Shown in pieces: positions 44,403-56,636 of a stretch of DNA of 64,000 nucleotides. The DNA is from Corylus avellana (lineage: Eukaryota; Streptophyta; Magnoliopsida; Fagales; Betulaceae): contig NC_081544.1 in assembly GCF_901000735.1 (NCBI RefSeq), positions 27,646,095 to 27,710,094 on the forward strand, in the 5' to 3' direction. A program made the translations under genes and the position numbers. The number at the start of each line of letters is the position of its first letter. The stretch's first letter is position 1. The notes under the pieces were generated by a model, which was not told where the DNA came from, searched no databases, and worked only from the letters and a program-made list of their open reading frames with translations.

Positions 44403-46016
44403 GTTTGGAGAGATCGTACCAGTCCTTTCTCATATTGCATGGCCAGGAGTGCAGCAATGAAGAATGTCTGCCAATTGACAACAAGTAAATTAAGGCTCAT
44501 TTTTTATTCTAGAATTAAGCATAAAAAAAATATTATGGAGTGAAGGAAAAATCAAAAGGGCCCCGGGGGGGTTAGCCTTCCAATCACAAGTAACACTTTA
44601 GGTTTCAAATCTTAATGATAATAATTACATTTTTATCAGCCAAATAAAGTGATTAAATGGAGACATTGAGAAGACAATAAATTTTTTTTTGACAAGTAAG
44701 AAGACAATTAAAAAAAAAAAAAATTGCTGTCTTATGTGGGAAGACAATAAAACTCAAGATATAAATATATAAAATATGTGAAACAACACAAATATTACAC
44801 TGAGTAAAATAAATCTCAAGTCTACTTAATGCATAAAAGCCATCCCAAGTATTTGGGATCAACTATGTTTATTTCCATATATTAATCCAATGCCTATGTC
44901 CAAAAAGAAAAGCCATCTATAAAGGATTAGAAATAAAGATTATACTAAAAGAAAATTTGCATTGAAATTATTAGCCCACCTTAACAGATAAGGGTGCAAT
45001 AACATAAAAAAAGAATGACAGCGACAAGGAAAAGAAAAACATTTGAAGTTTAAACTGTTACAAAACAGAAGTGCTTTTCCTTTTTCTTCTTTTCCAGCAG
45101 AGACACATGATAGTTTCAATTTGCTGTGAACCAAATCCTCCAAAATTTGGAATTAAATTTTTATTTGAGGAACATAGTTCTAGATATTCTCAAGAAATGA
45201 ATTATCCAATATACAATCACTTTACTACCCAAGAGAAAGACGAATGCACTCACGGCCGTACATAAATTGAACTATTTTCCCATTAGAATGAATTTTCAAC
45301 AGAAAAGACGACATATCATCTAGTCTATGCTATTTTGTTTACCTTGTCTCCAATTTCAGACACAAATATCAATGTAAATGCAGCAGTGAAGCCTGACTTT
45401 GCAATTGCTGCTAAGAGTGATGAAGGTCCTCCTTTCACAAAGGCAACCAGCGAAAACACTAAAGCACATGCAAACAGCACAAGAGCAATTGACAAAGGAT
45501 AAGGTATTCGATTAGGATGCCTCCCACTGCCAAATTGAGAAAGATATATACATGAGTATGAACCGAACTAAGTTGGCCATTATGGTCCATTAGCAGATTA
45601 ACATACAAATTTCAAATGCATTGAAATAGATGACATATAAGGCAATTCAACAAGATAGAAAAATTGTGTATGTGTGTGTGTACAGTGTGTGTGTAAACAA
45701 GGTGTGAACATTAAGGATCTTTAAGTACTCAGAGCAAGTGTGCTTTTTCGATTCAAGCTTAAAATTAAATTCTATCTGAGCAAACTTACAATCAGATCTC
45801 TAGCAGAATGTAAAGTAGGTTCCAGAGACATTTGGAACTTCACTTAATGCTTTGCAATTTTGTGATCCACAAAAGGGAAAAAAGTAAGGTCAAAATATAT
45901 TCAGTTTATATTTCCAATAATAACATGCATATGACATATTTCTATAGAGTGGAGAACAATGGAGAAGCTACTTTTCTACTTATTCAAACAAAATAACAAA
46001 TTTCACTTAACGTTTT

Positions 46017-46075
<59 letters not shown>

Positions 46076-47372
46076 TTACACATTGCAGAAGAAGTACTAG
46101 CTTCCATTCTGGACTTGAAGTTGTTACATTTCGGGAACAAAAAATATTAAAGCAAGGTAACTTAATAATTCTTACATTTGATTATATCCTCCAAATTATT
46201 TGACCAATTTTTAAAAGATAGAAGGAATGCCTCAAATTTTAGTAACAACCACAGGTACAAGAATTCTACAGCGCGGAATCAGTTTCAAAATCAAAAGAGG
46301 TAAACTAGCATCTAAGACAAAAAGTAGCATCATCTCAAAAGTCAATCTAAAAAAAAACAAAAAACCCCTAAAAGATTACCATCTTCTAGCATCACTAATA
46401 TTAAACCAATCTAATATAACTCACATGTCAGATGAACTATCACTTGGTGGACCATTGGCAAAGATTTTTTGGTTGTCTTCTTCTCCCCGGCCTTCATAGC
46501 CCTCAGATCCGATACTGACATTTGATGCCTGGGCTCGGACTGTGCCGCAAACCAAATTCAACCTTGATATCTCTCTACATCTTACTATCAATCAGTTAGG
46601 CAATATGTTACTCAAACAAGAAAGGTACAATCATAACCTTCAGAGATGCTAGAATCAACTAAGATAAAGAACTTGAGCTTCAACACTAGAAGGAATGATA
46701 CACTCAACAGAACCTAAATATTTATTACCCCAACTACTTAGGGACAAGAGCTGTGACTAGATTTACATAAATTGAAATTATAGTCCATACAATGCAAGTC
46801 CGTGTGTGGATTGATTCAACTGCTGTCAAAGTAAGTGCATCATCTTGCAGTGAACCAAAAATCCCCATGCAATTGATCTAAATCAAATAAGCAACTTCCA
46901 CAGCAACTAATTCATGTCCAGTAGCTCCACTTACTCTCCCCACCAACATCAAAGTGCATGTAACACTTAAGTTTTACAGTACAAAGTTAATTCATGCCCA
47001 AATTTAATCAAAATTCTCCCAACCCAGATAGCTCAAATTCCACCAAAATCCATCTAACATAACCACACAAAAACAAAATCCTCAAATCCTACCAACCCTT
47101 TTTTACTTAAATACTAAAGTTATAAAAGTGAAATTTCATCCAAAATTCATTCTAAACTAAACCAATATGAATAATTAAGTCTCAACTACTTAATTCTGTG
47201 CCAAAAACAATACAAATATAGCTAACTGACAAAAGTTTGAGAAGAACTTACATGGGGGTGAGATGGCCTTTCTAGATATAGTGGCAGCGCATGGTAGAGT
47301 GTCTACCAAAGCTAACAAAGGAAGCTTCTTCCCTCTTGTAATGAAAGGTGTATGAAGCACCAACCCCTTCAT
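39656..47372 (-). CDS. Chloroplast GDT1/PAM71-type cation transporter (UPF0016)
   Basis: Ten exons: 47372-47252, 46539-46425, 45526-45343, 44467-44420, 43167-43071, 40767-40604, 40473-40408, 40043-39993, 39905-39801 and 39721-39656. All are GT-AG and join without a frame break to 338 residues. An N-terminal plastid-transit-like region (about 1-78) is followed by a hydrophobic segment and two UPF0016 repeats. The first has SEIGDKTFF with the E-x-G-D-K motif at residues 136-140. The second has AEWGDRSML with E-x-G-D-R at 266-270. The charged loop with LDEFVEAEELVKEK lies between, and the end is GGALFLVFAVATFFGVF. Plant relatives move Mn2+ (or Ca2+) across chloroplast membranes to supply photosystem II. 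PAM71-like (GDT1-like 1) is my best guess over the envelope paralogue. Confidence 0.94.
41081..42600 (-). mobile_element. 5'-truncated L1-type LINE in intron 5 of the GDT1 gene
   Basis: A poly-T run at 41081-41098 is the A-tail of a minus-strand insertion. Reading leftward with frameshifts: PLKYLGLPLDASFKSKAIWD (42530-42440) and KLIKSTFLCTL-type RT C-terminus; a VGMGAALAFG region (41980); and the RT-associated zinc-binding end MWNIWREINQRLF (41355). These are the reverse transcriptase C-terminal and zf-RVT parts of plant L1 elements. It shares the gene's transcription direction. No endonuclease or ORF1 part is present. Confidence 0.85.
44358..44398. repeat. GA microsatellite in intron 3 of the GDT1 gene
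   Basis: A run of (GA)n with one AAAG interruption, about 40 bp, roughly 20 bp from the 5' splice site of exon 4 (donor at 44419). The two long minus-strand ORFs crossing it are artefacts of the dinucleotide repeat. Confidence 0.85.
46019..46073. repeat. TA microsatellite in intron 2 of the GDT1 gene
   Basis: About 27 TA units in an uninterrupted run. Length is likely polymorphic and hard to assemble. Confidence 0.9.
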
Positions 47373-48878
47373 TTTCTTTCTTTCCTAAACTGCTCTTACA
47401 ATTTCATGTCCACCCACTTTCATAACCTCAAAATCTACTGTGCTTCTTTTTCCCTGTTTTGTGGGTTCTGGGTTTTGCAAATCTGAGGAAAAACCGTTGC
47501 CCAGCTGAGCAAGTAAAACTACGTTACCTGCTATATTTTGATTGCTCTTGTAGGCTGCCACGTGTGTAATGTCGGAGATGACGCAACGACGACGTTCTGG
47601 GATCTTAAACTTATTACGGCGCCGTATTGCTGAGGACGGCGAGAGCGGAAAATTAGTTAATTTGGGCCGAGCTTGTACTGTAGTAGTTTTCTAGGATTCC
47701 TACCATTAGAGTTGACTAGTTGAGTCAGGTTGCGGGAATAATGGCCCAAACAGTGCTTGCGACTTATAATGAATTTTTTTTTTATCCCCCGGAGCCCAGT
47801 TTATTCGTCTGATACCATGAAAGATTTTATAATACGAAAATATAAAGAAATATAAAAGATAAAGATATACAAGATTAAAGTAGTTCGACAATATGTCTAC
47901 TAGCATTCAATTGTAACTTTTATTGCCGTGTCAGGAAGAAGGCACTTGGGCATTTGTGCAACTTACTAATCCAGTACTGAGAATCCTCCGTGGTCATTCA
48001 AGGCTGATAAACAAATCTTTAATATAATGCCCAAATTTTGGGATTCTCAGGATTATAAATTATTCCAATCCCAAAAATCAGAAGATGTTATTCGATGCGA
48101 ACCGCCTTATCCTTCTATATAATGAGGCATTTATCCATGTAAAAGAGATAGTCTCTTTGTCAATTGAGTTGTTATTGTTATTTAGAAAAATCAACCACTT
48201 AAGCATAGAGCTATTCTCGCCCTCAAGTGAAAAATTGTTCTACCAATAGATATGAATTAAAAACTAGGATAGCCCACATGACTATGTTTGTTAACAAATT
48301 TGTTTTCTTTATTTAAAACAAAGCATTAACAAATAACTTAAAAGTTAAAACACAAGAATTCTCCCATATATATATATATATATATATATATAACTTTTCT
48401 TAGAGCTTTCATTAAGTCCAATGAAGAGGACACTGTGTGTGCTGGCGAGGCATTCACTTTCTATTGATTGTAGTAGTAAAAAACCATAATCATCCACAAA
48501 AAATTACAGTTGAGAGAGTTCAGGAATCAAAACGGTGTAGTCTTGACGTGCAAAAACCAAGAACCAAGCTGGAAGCATTATTGCATTCATGAAAGGTTGG
48601 TGTATCTTTCTTAAAGAATCACATGGCTTGTCTTGTCTATACCTATAAACAACGAAGTGGCTTGGTATGAACCTTAACTTTGTTTTCATTCAATTTCTAC
48701 CAACATCCTTTTCAGTTTTCAGGAATCATAATTCATTCTACATTTTTTAATCATGTCAATTTTTTTTTTATACTGGTTTAAGTTTATTCTTGTTTGCTTA
48801 CAAAGTTTAGTCCAAGTATAATAGGTACGATTCGAATGGACCCGAATATTGAATACAATATTTCAATTACAGCTTAGA

Positions 48879-48917
<39 letters not shown>

Positions 48918-49960
48918 CAATTAGGTGTACTCACAAAGAAAATTCCCATGGCAATTAGGAAAGATTGGAGAATTAATTCATGGGATTTTTAATGAACAAT
49001 GATGCACGTGACATGCACGTATTAGAGAGAACGTGACAAGTGCGTTGTCTTCCCTTCGTATCTATCCAATCCACCTACTCTTACTCAATTGGCAACGTGG
49101 GTGGACCCCACAATACACATGCAAATAGAAGCACGCACCGGGTCCCACCACTCAGCCAATTGGAGCACAGTAACCAGAAAAGGACGGGCTGTGAGTGGAG
49201 GCATCAACTGCTACTCTCTATTTTATCATCAAGATCATCGCCGCCACGTGCGGTGTCTATGCTGGTGGGTCAAAGATTTTCAAAATTCAAAAACCATTAT
49301 TTCTCCACGTGGCTTTCTCCCATTGGTGTTCTGACGTGTACGTTGGAAGCCTATTGGGAAGGCGATGAGGCATCGTTAAGGTCGTCCACGCAACGGGACC
49401 GTCCTTTTGTTTTTTTATTTCTTTCTAAAGAAATCATAATTATTCTCCCTATAATGCCCCTACTCATTCCCCATATTTACGTCTGTATCCTTATACACAC
49501 CATTATTGGGCAGAATAATTACAAATATGGTAAATCTCTCATGTGTAATAATTATTCATAGCGTTCACACAAAAGTACGGTGTACTGCTCTGTCACTCAT
49601 TATTACCGCTAATGGACCCACTTTAAAGTCATCGACGGCTGTGGTTACCTTTAAGGTCGGACCGCATGTCCCTTTGTGCTTTCCGGAGCCTTGACGGTGG
49701 AGGTGCATGGGAAAGCCCGTGGGGATTACCGCGGGGTAGTACTTGCCATGTATACGTTTCAGGAAAGGGGAAATTATAAGAAAAAGCGACAAACAAAAAA
49801 ATAATCCAAAAATCGACGTCCCTTCGTTCTCACCCAAAAACCCTCAACGCATCGTGATAATAATAGCCAAAAGAAAGAAAGAGAAAAAGCTGTGTCTGTC
49901 TCTCTGAGGAAAGAAGAAAAAGCTCTCTGTTGGGTTTGGTTTCTCTCTATCTCCGTAGAA
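47373..49960. promoter_or_regulatory. Divergent intergenic region between GDT1 and GATA1 genes
   Basis: 2.6 kb between two head-to-head genes. Near the GDT1 side, GCCACGTGTG at about 47558 is an ACGT-core element. The middle is AT-rich with (AT)n at 48367-48391 and (TA)n at 48882-48916. The GATA1 side holds three CACGTG boxes (49005-49010, 49245-49250, 49306-49311). An open frame of 173 codons at 49040-49561 has no ATG-proximal gene features or domain, and I reject it. The last ~100 bp are a CT/GA-rich leader. Confidence 0.5.
49005..49311 (+). promoter_or_regulatory. Cluster of three G-boxes upstream of GATA1
   Basis: CACGTG at 49005-49010, 49245-49250 and 49306-49311, plus further ACGT cores (GCACGTATT, GAACGTGAC, TGACGTGTACG). 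They lie 650-960 bp upstream of the start codon. G-boxes bind bHLH/PIF and bZIP factors, which would fit light or abscisic acid control, but this is inference from motif content only. Confidence 0.5.
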
Positions 49961-51445
49961 ATGGAAGCTCCTGACACGGCTTGCCTTGTGGACGACTTTC
50001 TGGACTTCGCGTCCGACATAGGCGAGGAAGACGACGAAGAAGAAAAACCCAGAAGGCTTCTTGCTTCGCTTGACCCAAATGGCCCTGAACCGGCGCCGTT
50101 CGACGTTTTACGCCCAGACGATTCCAGCCGTCTGTTCCCTGTAAGTTGTTTTATGGGTCATTTTCTAGGTGTTTATTTGGGGGGAGGGGGCTGTTCTGGG
50201 AGGAAAGTCACGAGTCTGGTGGTGACTCGGTCGTGTAGGGGGATGGGTGCATGTTTGGTGACTCGGTCTGACTCGGTCTGACCGAGTTGACTCGGGCCAG
50301 TTTCATTTTCTAGTCGAACTTGTTTCGTAGTGTCTCGGCCGAGTCAAAGGTGGTGGCTTCGAAGACTGGGAGGTAGCTGGTTGTGCGAAAGACAATTTAG
50401 CCCCCTTGTAACCCTAGACCGGAGTATAAACGAATAAATATCACACCACCTAGTTGGCTTGGTAGCTCAGGGGCATTCCTGACAATTCGAAACTCCAATT
50501 GTGGTCTTAAAAAATATCGTGAGCTGTTGCTCACAGTCACGGGATTGGAGTTGTGCCGAAAAATGTCCACGAAATTCAATCATATTCGCCCACCACCCTT
50601 TTTTTTAACGTAAAAGCATGCAAAAAGACAGAATTACCCATTCCATCCTTCTATGGAACATTCTCTCCAGCTGTCCTGTCTAATATGGACGCTACGAAAT
50701 ATAATTAATGCCCTCCAAATTCAGAAATTAGAAAAATCCCCCATCTCATTTTGCAAAATTGACTCGCCCGAGTTACCTTGTCAAACATTATAGCTTTTTT
50801 CTTTTTTTTTTTTTTTTTTGTTAATGGTATCTCTGGTGCACGCAGGAGATAGCAGAGGAAGAACTAGAATGGATATCGAACAAAGATTCGTTCCCCGAAG
50901 TGGAAACATTCGTCGACATCCTCTCGGGGCACCCGGGAAGCCTATCCAAGCACCACAGCCCCGTGTCGGTGCTTGAGAGCAGCACCACCAGCACCCACAG
51001 TAACAACAGCAACAGTAACAGCACGACTCTTATGAGCTGCTGCGGCAGCCTCAAGGTGCCCGTGCGTGCGCGCAGCAAGCGACGTCGGACGCGCCGCCGC
51101 GACATGCCGTGCCAGCTGCAGCACTGGTGGACCCGCCAGCAACCCAGCAGGAAGCCCAAACCGGTGTCCGCCACCACGATTGGGAGGAAGTGTCAGCATT
51201 GTGGGGCGGAAAAGACCCCACAATGGCGGGCGGGGCCGGCCGGGCCCAAAACGCTCTGCAATGCTTGCGGAGTGCGGTACAAGTCCGGCCGGCTCGTGCC
51301 CGAGTACCGCCCGGCCAGCAGCCCAACGTACTCAGCAGAGGAGCATTCGAATTCGCACAGGAAGATACTGGAGATGAGGAAGCACAAGTATACGGGGATG
51401 GGGATGGGAATTGGAATGGTAGTGAAGCCTGTGGATAAAGGGTAG
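49961..51445 (+). CDS. GATA1: GATA zinc-finger transcription factor (GATA1-like, subfamily I)
   Basis: Two exons, 49961-50140 and 50846-51445, join in phase 0 (CCT|GTAAGT, CGCAG|GAG) to 259 residues. An acidic N-terminus with [19 protein letters not shown] is followed by the subfamily I block [17 protein letters not shown]. Then come SPVSVLESS, a Ser/Asn/Thr-rich spacer, [19 protein letters not shown], and the zinc finger CQHC-x18-CNAC at residues 176-201. After it, [19 protein letters not shown] and [13 protein letters not shown] complete the domain. It binds WGATAR sites in the nucleus. Sequence around the finger ([18 protein letters not shown]) agrees with Arabidopsis GATA1 as I remember it. 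The frame is open upstream to 49892, but 49961 is the first ATG. Confidence 0.95.
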
Positions 51446-52814
51446 GGTAGGATAGGAAAGTGGTGAGTTTGCTAGTACTTTAATCTTATATTTGTCACAT
51501 TTTTAGCATAGGTAGGAGTTAGGGGTTTGTTGTAATGCGGGGGTTAGATAGTTAGTGAAAGTTCTTTTTGTGTTGGGGGAATTTTTGGTCTTTAGTGTGT
51601 TTGGTTATGCTATAGACTAGAAACACAAGATAGTGTTCTTTGGCTTTTGCCCAATTTAATTCTTTTTTGCTCTATTGCTTGGTTTGGAGATGATGGAATT
51701 GGGGAAAACTATTGTGGAATGCTGCATTTGGAGGCTTTGGTTGAGAGAAGTGGTTGTTAAGCTTGATTAGTTTGAACTAACTTAGCTTTGATGGATGGAT
51801 GGATGAAATCCTTTTTGCTTCTTAAATACCAATACAGGGTATTGTAAGTTTTTCTTCTTCATGGCTCGCTTTTTTGGCTTGTTGGTGTTCTGACGTGTGT
51901 TGTATATTGTGCTTTGTCTTAGAAAGTTTTTATTTGTATGCCAAAGCATTGTTCAATTGCAACTTCTAGGCAGCAGCATGTGGGCGTCAATGAAGGAGTC
52001 GTTCAATGGAAGAATCGAGGAGTAGTCGGTGCAGATGAATGGACTGGTAAAATTGTTCTAAACTCTCTCAGTATTTAGATGCTGTGGCATGTGCTTCATT
52101 GGAAAGCGTATACCTGAATCTATCAGAATTGTCGTATGGCATGCATGCATTACAAGGAGCAGCATAGGTTTAAGCTTAACAAAAGAAGATCCAAAGGGGG
52201 GTTCTCTATTGTTTTCTTACGTTCATTGCTAGGGTTTTGGTCACTCAAAGCAACACATGTTGTATAAACATACAGCCAACATTGTTATGAATCTGCAGAA
52301 AATTACTTGCTCGGAAGGTTGGTTTGCGTTCAACGGTCTTCCCTGTCAAGAGCAGAGTTGAGGTGCAGTTTTCAGACGAATCTCTCTCAATGTTTAGATC
52401 ATGAAAAGAAATAGTTGGCATACTTTTTTGAAGGCTTGGTTTGTGATTGAAATTCTCCATTGGATTAATTGGTGAAAAATGATTCTGATGGATGATTCTA
52501 GTTGGACACTAGGAGGCAGTGTTGACTTCCCAACATTTCACAGGAGGAATGAGGAAAAGGAATGGAAATTGTTTTGTTCTTAGAAGGAAAGGACAAGACT
52601 TGTAATTGACTTCCTCTCTTGAAGCGTTTCACAAGTAGGAAGCATTATTCCTTTCCTTTTCTCTCACGTTGCCTTATGAACAATTAGAGCGTAAGTTTCA
52701 AAAGGGCAAGGCAAAACTGATGGTGACACATTCTGCGCTAGAGTAAGTGTATGGGAATCTAACCAAGTGGGGGTGATGGTTCTGCACACTGCTTCTTCAA
52801 ATGGTTTACAATTT
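51446..52814. other. 3' flank of GATA1, no further gene seen
   Basis: The first few hundred bases are the T-rich GATA1 3' UTR. There is a short (GATG)n run near 51790. Remaining ORFs are short and unrecognised. Confidence 0.45.
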
Positions 52815-53285
52815 GAGGCCCGTTTGTTTAATATTTTTGGTCCAAAAATACTGGGTTGAAAATATATTTTGGAAAAAGTATACATTTTTCGCTGGTTGTT
52901 TGCAACCCTGAAAATGGTTTGAAAATATTTTTTGGCGTTTGGCTCATATGAAAAATTGCCAAATGTTTTTTTATATTTTTATATAATTTGAGGAACTGTA
53001 AGAAAGAGCAAGATAGTGAAAAGGAATTGTCGATAAAGAGAGATTGAGAATATAAAGTTTTTGGGGTGGAATTAAGATCCAGTACAATTACATGTTCATA
53101 TTGTTTGTAGTTTGAGTAGACAATTGTGAGAGAGCTTGCTCGGGATTGTGAGAGAGTGACGAATAATGGTTTACGAAGAAGAGAAGTGTAAACTATTTTA
53201 TGCCTTACGAAGGTTATTTTTATTTTGTGGTTGACCAATATTTTTCGTTGCACAAAACACTCAAAAATAACTTGTGTTTCTCAAA
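52815..53285. mobile_element. Probable MITE with GTTTGTTT-type termini
   Basis: It starts GAGGCCCGTTTGTTTAATA with repeats of TGAAAATATATTTTGG and ATTTTTTGGCGTTTGGC. It ends with GACCAATATTTTTCGTTGC and CACTCAAAAATAACTTGTG, partly complementary to the start. Related ends occur near 36780 and 59850. The 141-codon minus-strand ORF across it has no domain. Confidence 0.45.
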
Positions 53286-53457
53286 GGGGGGAAAAAGATT
53301 GTTAAATTGAAATGGTCTAACAATATAGTTTTCTTTCAAATTGATTCATACACCATAGTTATTAAATTGACATATGTTTAAAATGCATTTGATTATCATA
53401 TGCATTTTTAATAGAGTATCTAATTCTCCTATCCATTTTTTAAAATGCATATAAGAA

Positions 53458-53780
53458 TTACATCTATTTTGGACACATGTCAGCTTAATATGCTAGATTG
53501 AAATAAATTATTCCAACCTAATTTGGAGAAGTACTTTTTCCCAATTTTTATACTCTCACATGCATTTTGGGCACACTTCAGCTTAATAGACTAGATTGAA
53601 GAAAATTCATCCAACCTAATTTGAAGAAAAACTTTTTCTGTTTATATCTTCACATGTATTTTGGACAAAAAATTCTTCCAACTTTATTTGGAGTAAAACT
53701 TTTTTAAGTCTATATTCTCACATACATTTTGAATACATTTCATCTCAATTTTCTCGACCTAATTTAATGAAAAACTTGAT
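53458..53780. repeat. Diverged tandem repeat, ~98-bp unit, about 3.5 copies
   Basis: Units begin near 53458, 53556, 53651 and 53718. They share CA-ATTTTGG-CACA, TCAGCTTAATA, CTAGATTGAA, TTC-TCCAACCTAATTTG, AGAA-AACTTTTTC and TATA-TCTCACAT. The third unit has an internal deletion. Confidence 0.8.
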
Positions 53781-55560
53781 CAGTCAATAAAAATAGTTAA
53801 TTTAGATGGATTTGTTGCTCATCTAGCTTGACATGTTTGCAACCCGCACTGTAGTCATTCCCACCTAAACAAAAGAGAAATAATTATAGAAGTGCAACAT
53901 TTGTTTCCTACTTGTGTATATTGACCATGAATTCAATTTTTACTATTAAGAAAAAAAAGAAAGAAAGTAATAACATTTGTTTAAGTGTAAAAATACCATT
54001 TAGGTTTGTAGTTGAGCCGAGCTGAGTCAAGTATTACACGTTTGAGCTCGGTTCAGTCGCATCAGATTTGGATTCGAATTCGGCTCAAATTCAAACTGAG
54101 TTTGAAGTTTTGTTCAGTCTCGAGTCAAGTTCTAATTGAATACTCAATCAGCTCGAGCCCGATAAGGCGATAAGAACTTTTTTTTTTTTTTTTTGTTAAT
54201 CGAGAATCTAGAGTTATAGCCACCTTAGCAGATTATAAGGGGATCTTTTTCATTGACAAGGGCATTGGCCAACATTTTGAATTTGAGTCATGCTCTCTAC
54301 TTTCCAACTCCTTGAGTCGGATTAATTAAAGATGGCTTCTTTCTGAATTGGTTGGTCGGTGCCATGTCAGCGTTATACGTGTCTTCCACTTTCCTATGTT
54401 GCCTACCTTCCCCATACCTCGCCACAAACAAAACGTGTGGATCTCTCATGTCTCATGTCTTACTTTATGTCCTTTCCTACCCACCAAAAGAGAGGAAAAT
54501 AAAAGTTTATTTCTACCCAATGTGGGATTTCATCATACGAATTCCTTTGATGTACCATGTTATGTGCAGACTAATGGCTATGAATAGATGTAATTATTTA
54601 TAAGAAAAAAGATAATTAGATGGATCAACTAGTTTTTTTAATAGATAATCTATCAGTTAGCAACAATAAAAAGAACTTTAAAAACCAACAAATACCGTCT
54701 AGACTTTGCTTTAATCCAAAGCACAATAAGTTATCTATACAACAAGTAGAGATTTCTTTCTTTCTTTTTTTCTTTCTTCATTCATCCATAAAAAGAGCAA
54801 TCATCTCTTTTGTGAGAACCATGAATAATAAGAGTTCTTTTGAGAGTTTGAGTGTTTTCTTTCGCATTGTGTTTCTCATGTAATAGACAACATTTCTCCC
54901 GGATCAAATGGTAAAATAATATATTAAAAAAAAAAAAAAAAGAGTAGAAAGAAAACATTTTGTAGTGACAGAATAAGATTTGTGATGATATATTAATCAT
55001 TTTAAATTAAGATAACATTAATTAGGTTTGATTTGATTCCACACTTTGTATGCTTGAAAGAAGCATACAGATTTTCAAAGGCTAATTGTTGTTCACACTA
55101 CAAGTAAAAGACTAGCATAAGAGTGGAGATGTATGGATAAAAACTCCCATTCACATATATGAATGTGGTCCAACTCCATCCATCTCATTTATCTAGTGTC
55201 ATTTGTACGATTCCACTAACAATTTAATTTCATCATAGTGGTTGCTTGATGTTACAGTATTGAGAATTTCTGTGTCTCTCATCTATTTCTATCGAATATT
55301 TTTTTCTTCTTTAAATTTAGCATTAAATTTGTAAAACCAACGTGATGGAAGATGGATAAGAGATAGAAGAATAACAAGTCTAATACTCCGTCTTTGTCGA
55401 TTGAAATTACAATTTTCTTCTCATAGGGGATTAGGCAATCAATAAAACCTTCTGGATGGATAATAGATTTTTGTCAGTCATTTATGGAATCAAATTTATG
55501 ATTTAGTCCCTAATTGCATGCTTCATTAATAGAATCCTTCTGCAAATACTCTTCCTATTA
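53781..55560. other. AT-rich intergenic, no gene seen
   Basis: Around 54010-54165, alternating GAGCTCGG, TTCGGCTCAAA and GAGCCGAGC motifs resemble a decayed repeat of the GAGCTCGAGC type. ORFs at 54348-54603 and 54620-55000 are short, overlapping and unrecognised. Confidence 0.4.
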
Positions 55561-55562
55561 CA

Positions 55563-56090
55563 TTTTTTTTTTTTTCTAATTGAATAAGGAAAAAGGATAT
55601 AGAGGAGGATCTTTTCCATTTTTGATCCGAATGGAAGAAAGAATGAGAGATTCTATGAAAATGCTTTCAAAAACACGATTGGAAGCGGTCCATTTAGCTA
55701 AAGCATATGCCCTAAAATTGGCACATCGAGACACTTTCAAAGTATTCCAACTTTGAAAGGAAGAAAGAGCTAAACTAATATTTGAAATACAGTTTGCAAA
55801 AGACCAATAAGAAAAAAGAGCAGGGTTATTAATAGCTAAAATAACAAGGAGAGCATCTCCTTCTACCGAGAGAAGACCCAAACTCAAAGAAGCAGCCAAA
55901 CGAACCACCAAAAGGGCTGCATGAGCTTCACCTTACAACACATTTGTGAAAACTAGTTTCTGAGTAGCAGCTGCAAAAATGGAACCATTTTCATCACTGA
56001 TCACCGCTGTAACAACAGCAAATGAGCCTCTCACTGCAACATCAAAATTCCCTTTTAACCAACCTGCTATCGGAGGCGTCAAAATTCCCT
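55563..56090 (-). pseudogene. LINE-type RNase H domain remnant (RVT_3)
   Basis: Leftward from about 56090: AGWLKGNFDVAVRG, AAVISDENGSIFAAATQK (by its parts VISDENGS and AAATQKL), a stop, then GEAHAALL. In the open part 55911-55576: VRLAASLSLGLLSVEGDAL, FSYWSFANCISNI and VSRCANFRAYALAKWTA. This is the plant LINE-associated RNase H-like domain, with the E-x2-A, EGD and ANxxA-x2-LA/HA-type motifs. A poly-T run at 55563 marks the A-tail of a minus-strand insertion. At least one in-frame stop makes it non-functional. Confidence 0.8.
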
Positions 56091-56100
56091 TTTAATTGTT

Positions 56101-56636
56101 CCAATTACTTATTAACCTATATATGTTAGGTTTCCAAAATTCAAACTCAACCATACCCACTTGTGAGCCCAATTTACAGGTTAGTATTGTTAGAATTTCT
56201 ATAGAATAATGCTAAAAATTAAATTTTTCTTTCACAATGCTTACGTGCCTATTAAACTCAAAGAGGTCTTTGTGATTTTTTTTTTCTTTTTTTCTTTTTT
56301 TATAGGTAGCACCTAACTTATTCAGAGCTCCATACCTACTCTTTCATGGCCACACCCAAGGATGTGGTCCTGTGGATCTCCATTTATTTGTCACTTGCAT
56401 GTGCAGTTGATGATTGATGATGATGATGATATACATATCTTGGTTGAATTTCGCAATGGGCTGAGGTTTTTCTTAATGGGTCCCTACAGAGCTCGTTAAA
56501 GGTCCAGGACCCACAAGACTATTAGCCCCACTAAATACATATGGAGTTGGCATACAAATCCTGATTAGCTTTACTTTTTGTTTAATTATTTTTTAATTAT
56601 AAATCTTCCTTTTTTTTTTTTTTTTTTTTTTTTTTA
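56101..56636. other. Intergenic, no gene seen
   Basis: AT-rich with a (GAT)n run near 56410-56430 and a long poly-T tract at 56608-56635. Confidence 0.4.

Noticed and set aside
44206..44543. Several ORFs around the GA repeat
   Set aside because: Dinucleotide repeats are open in all frames, and the stretch is intronic in the GDT1 gene.
49040..49561. 173-residue ORF upstream of GATA1
   Set aside because: No domain, irregular composition, overlaps another ORF, and sits in a promoter-like region with G-boxes.
50821..51387. Antisense and shifted ORFs over GATA1 exon 2
   Set aside because: This GC-rich exon opens other frames. Only the +1 frame has the zinc finger and a spliced partner.
52828..53253. 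141-residue minus-strand ORF
   Set aside because: It lies across a probable MITE and has low-complexity, domain-free sequence.
54010..54165. Regulatory cluster of GAGCTC/GAGCCG motifs
   Set aside because: The alternating motifs look like a decayed repeat rather than binding sites, and no gene is nearby.
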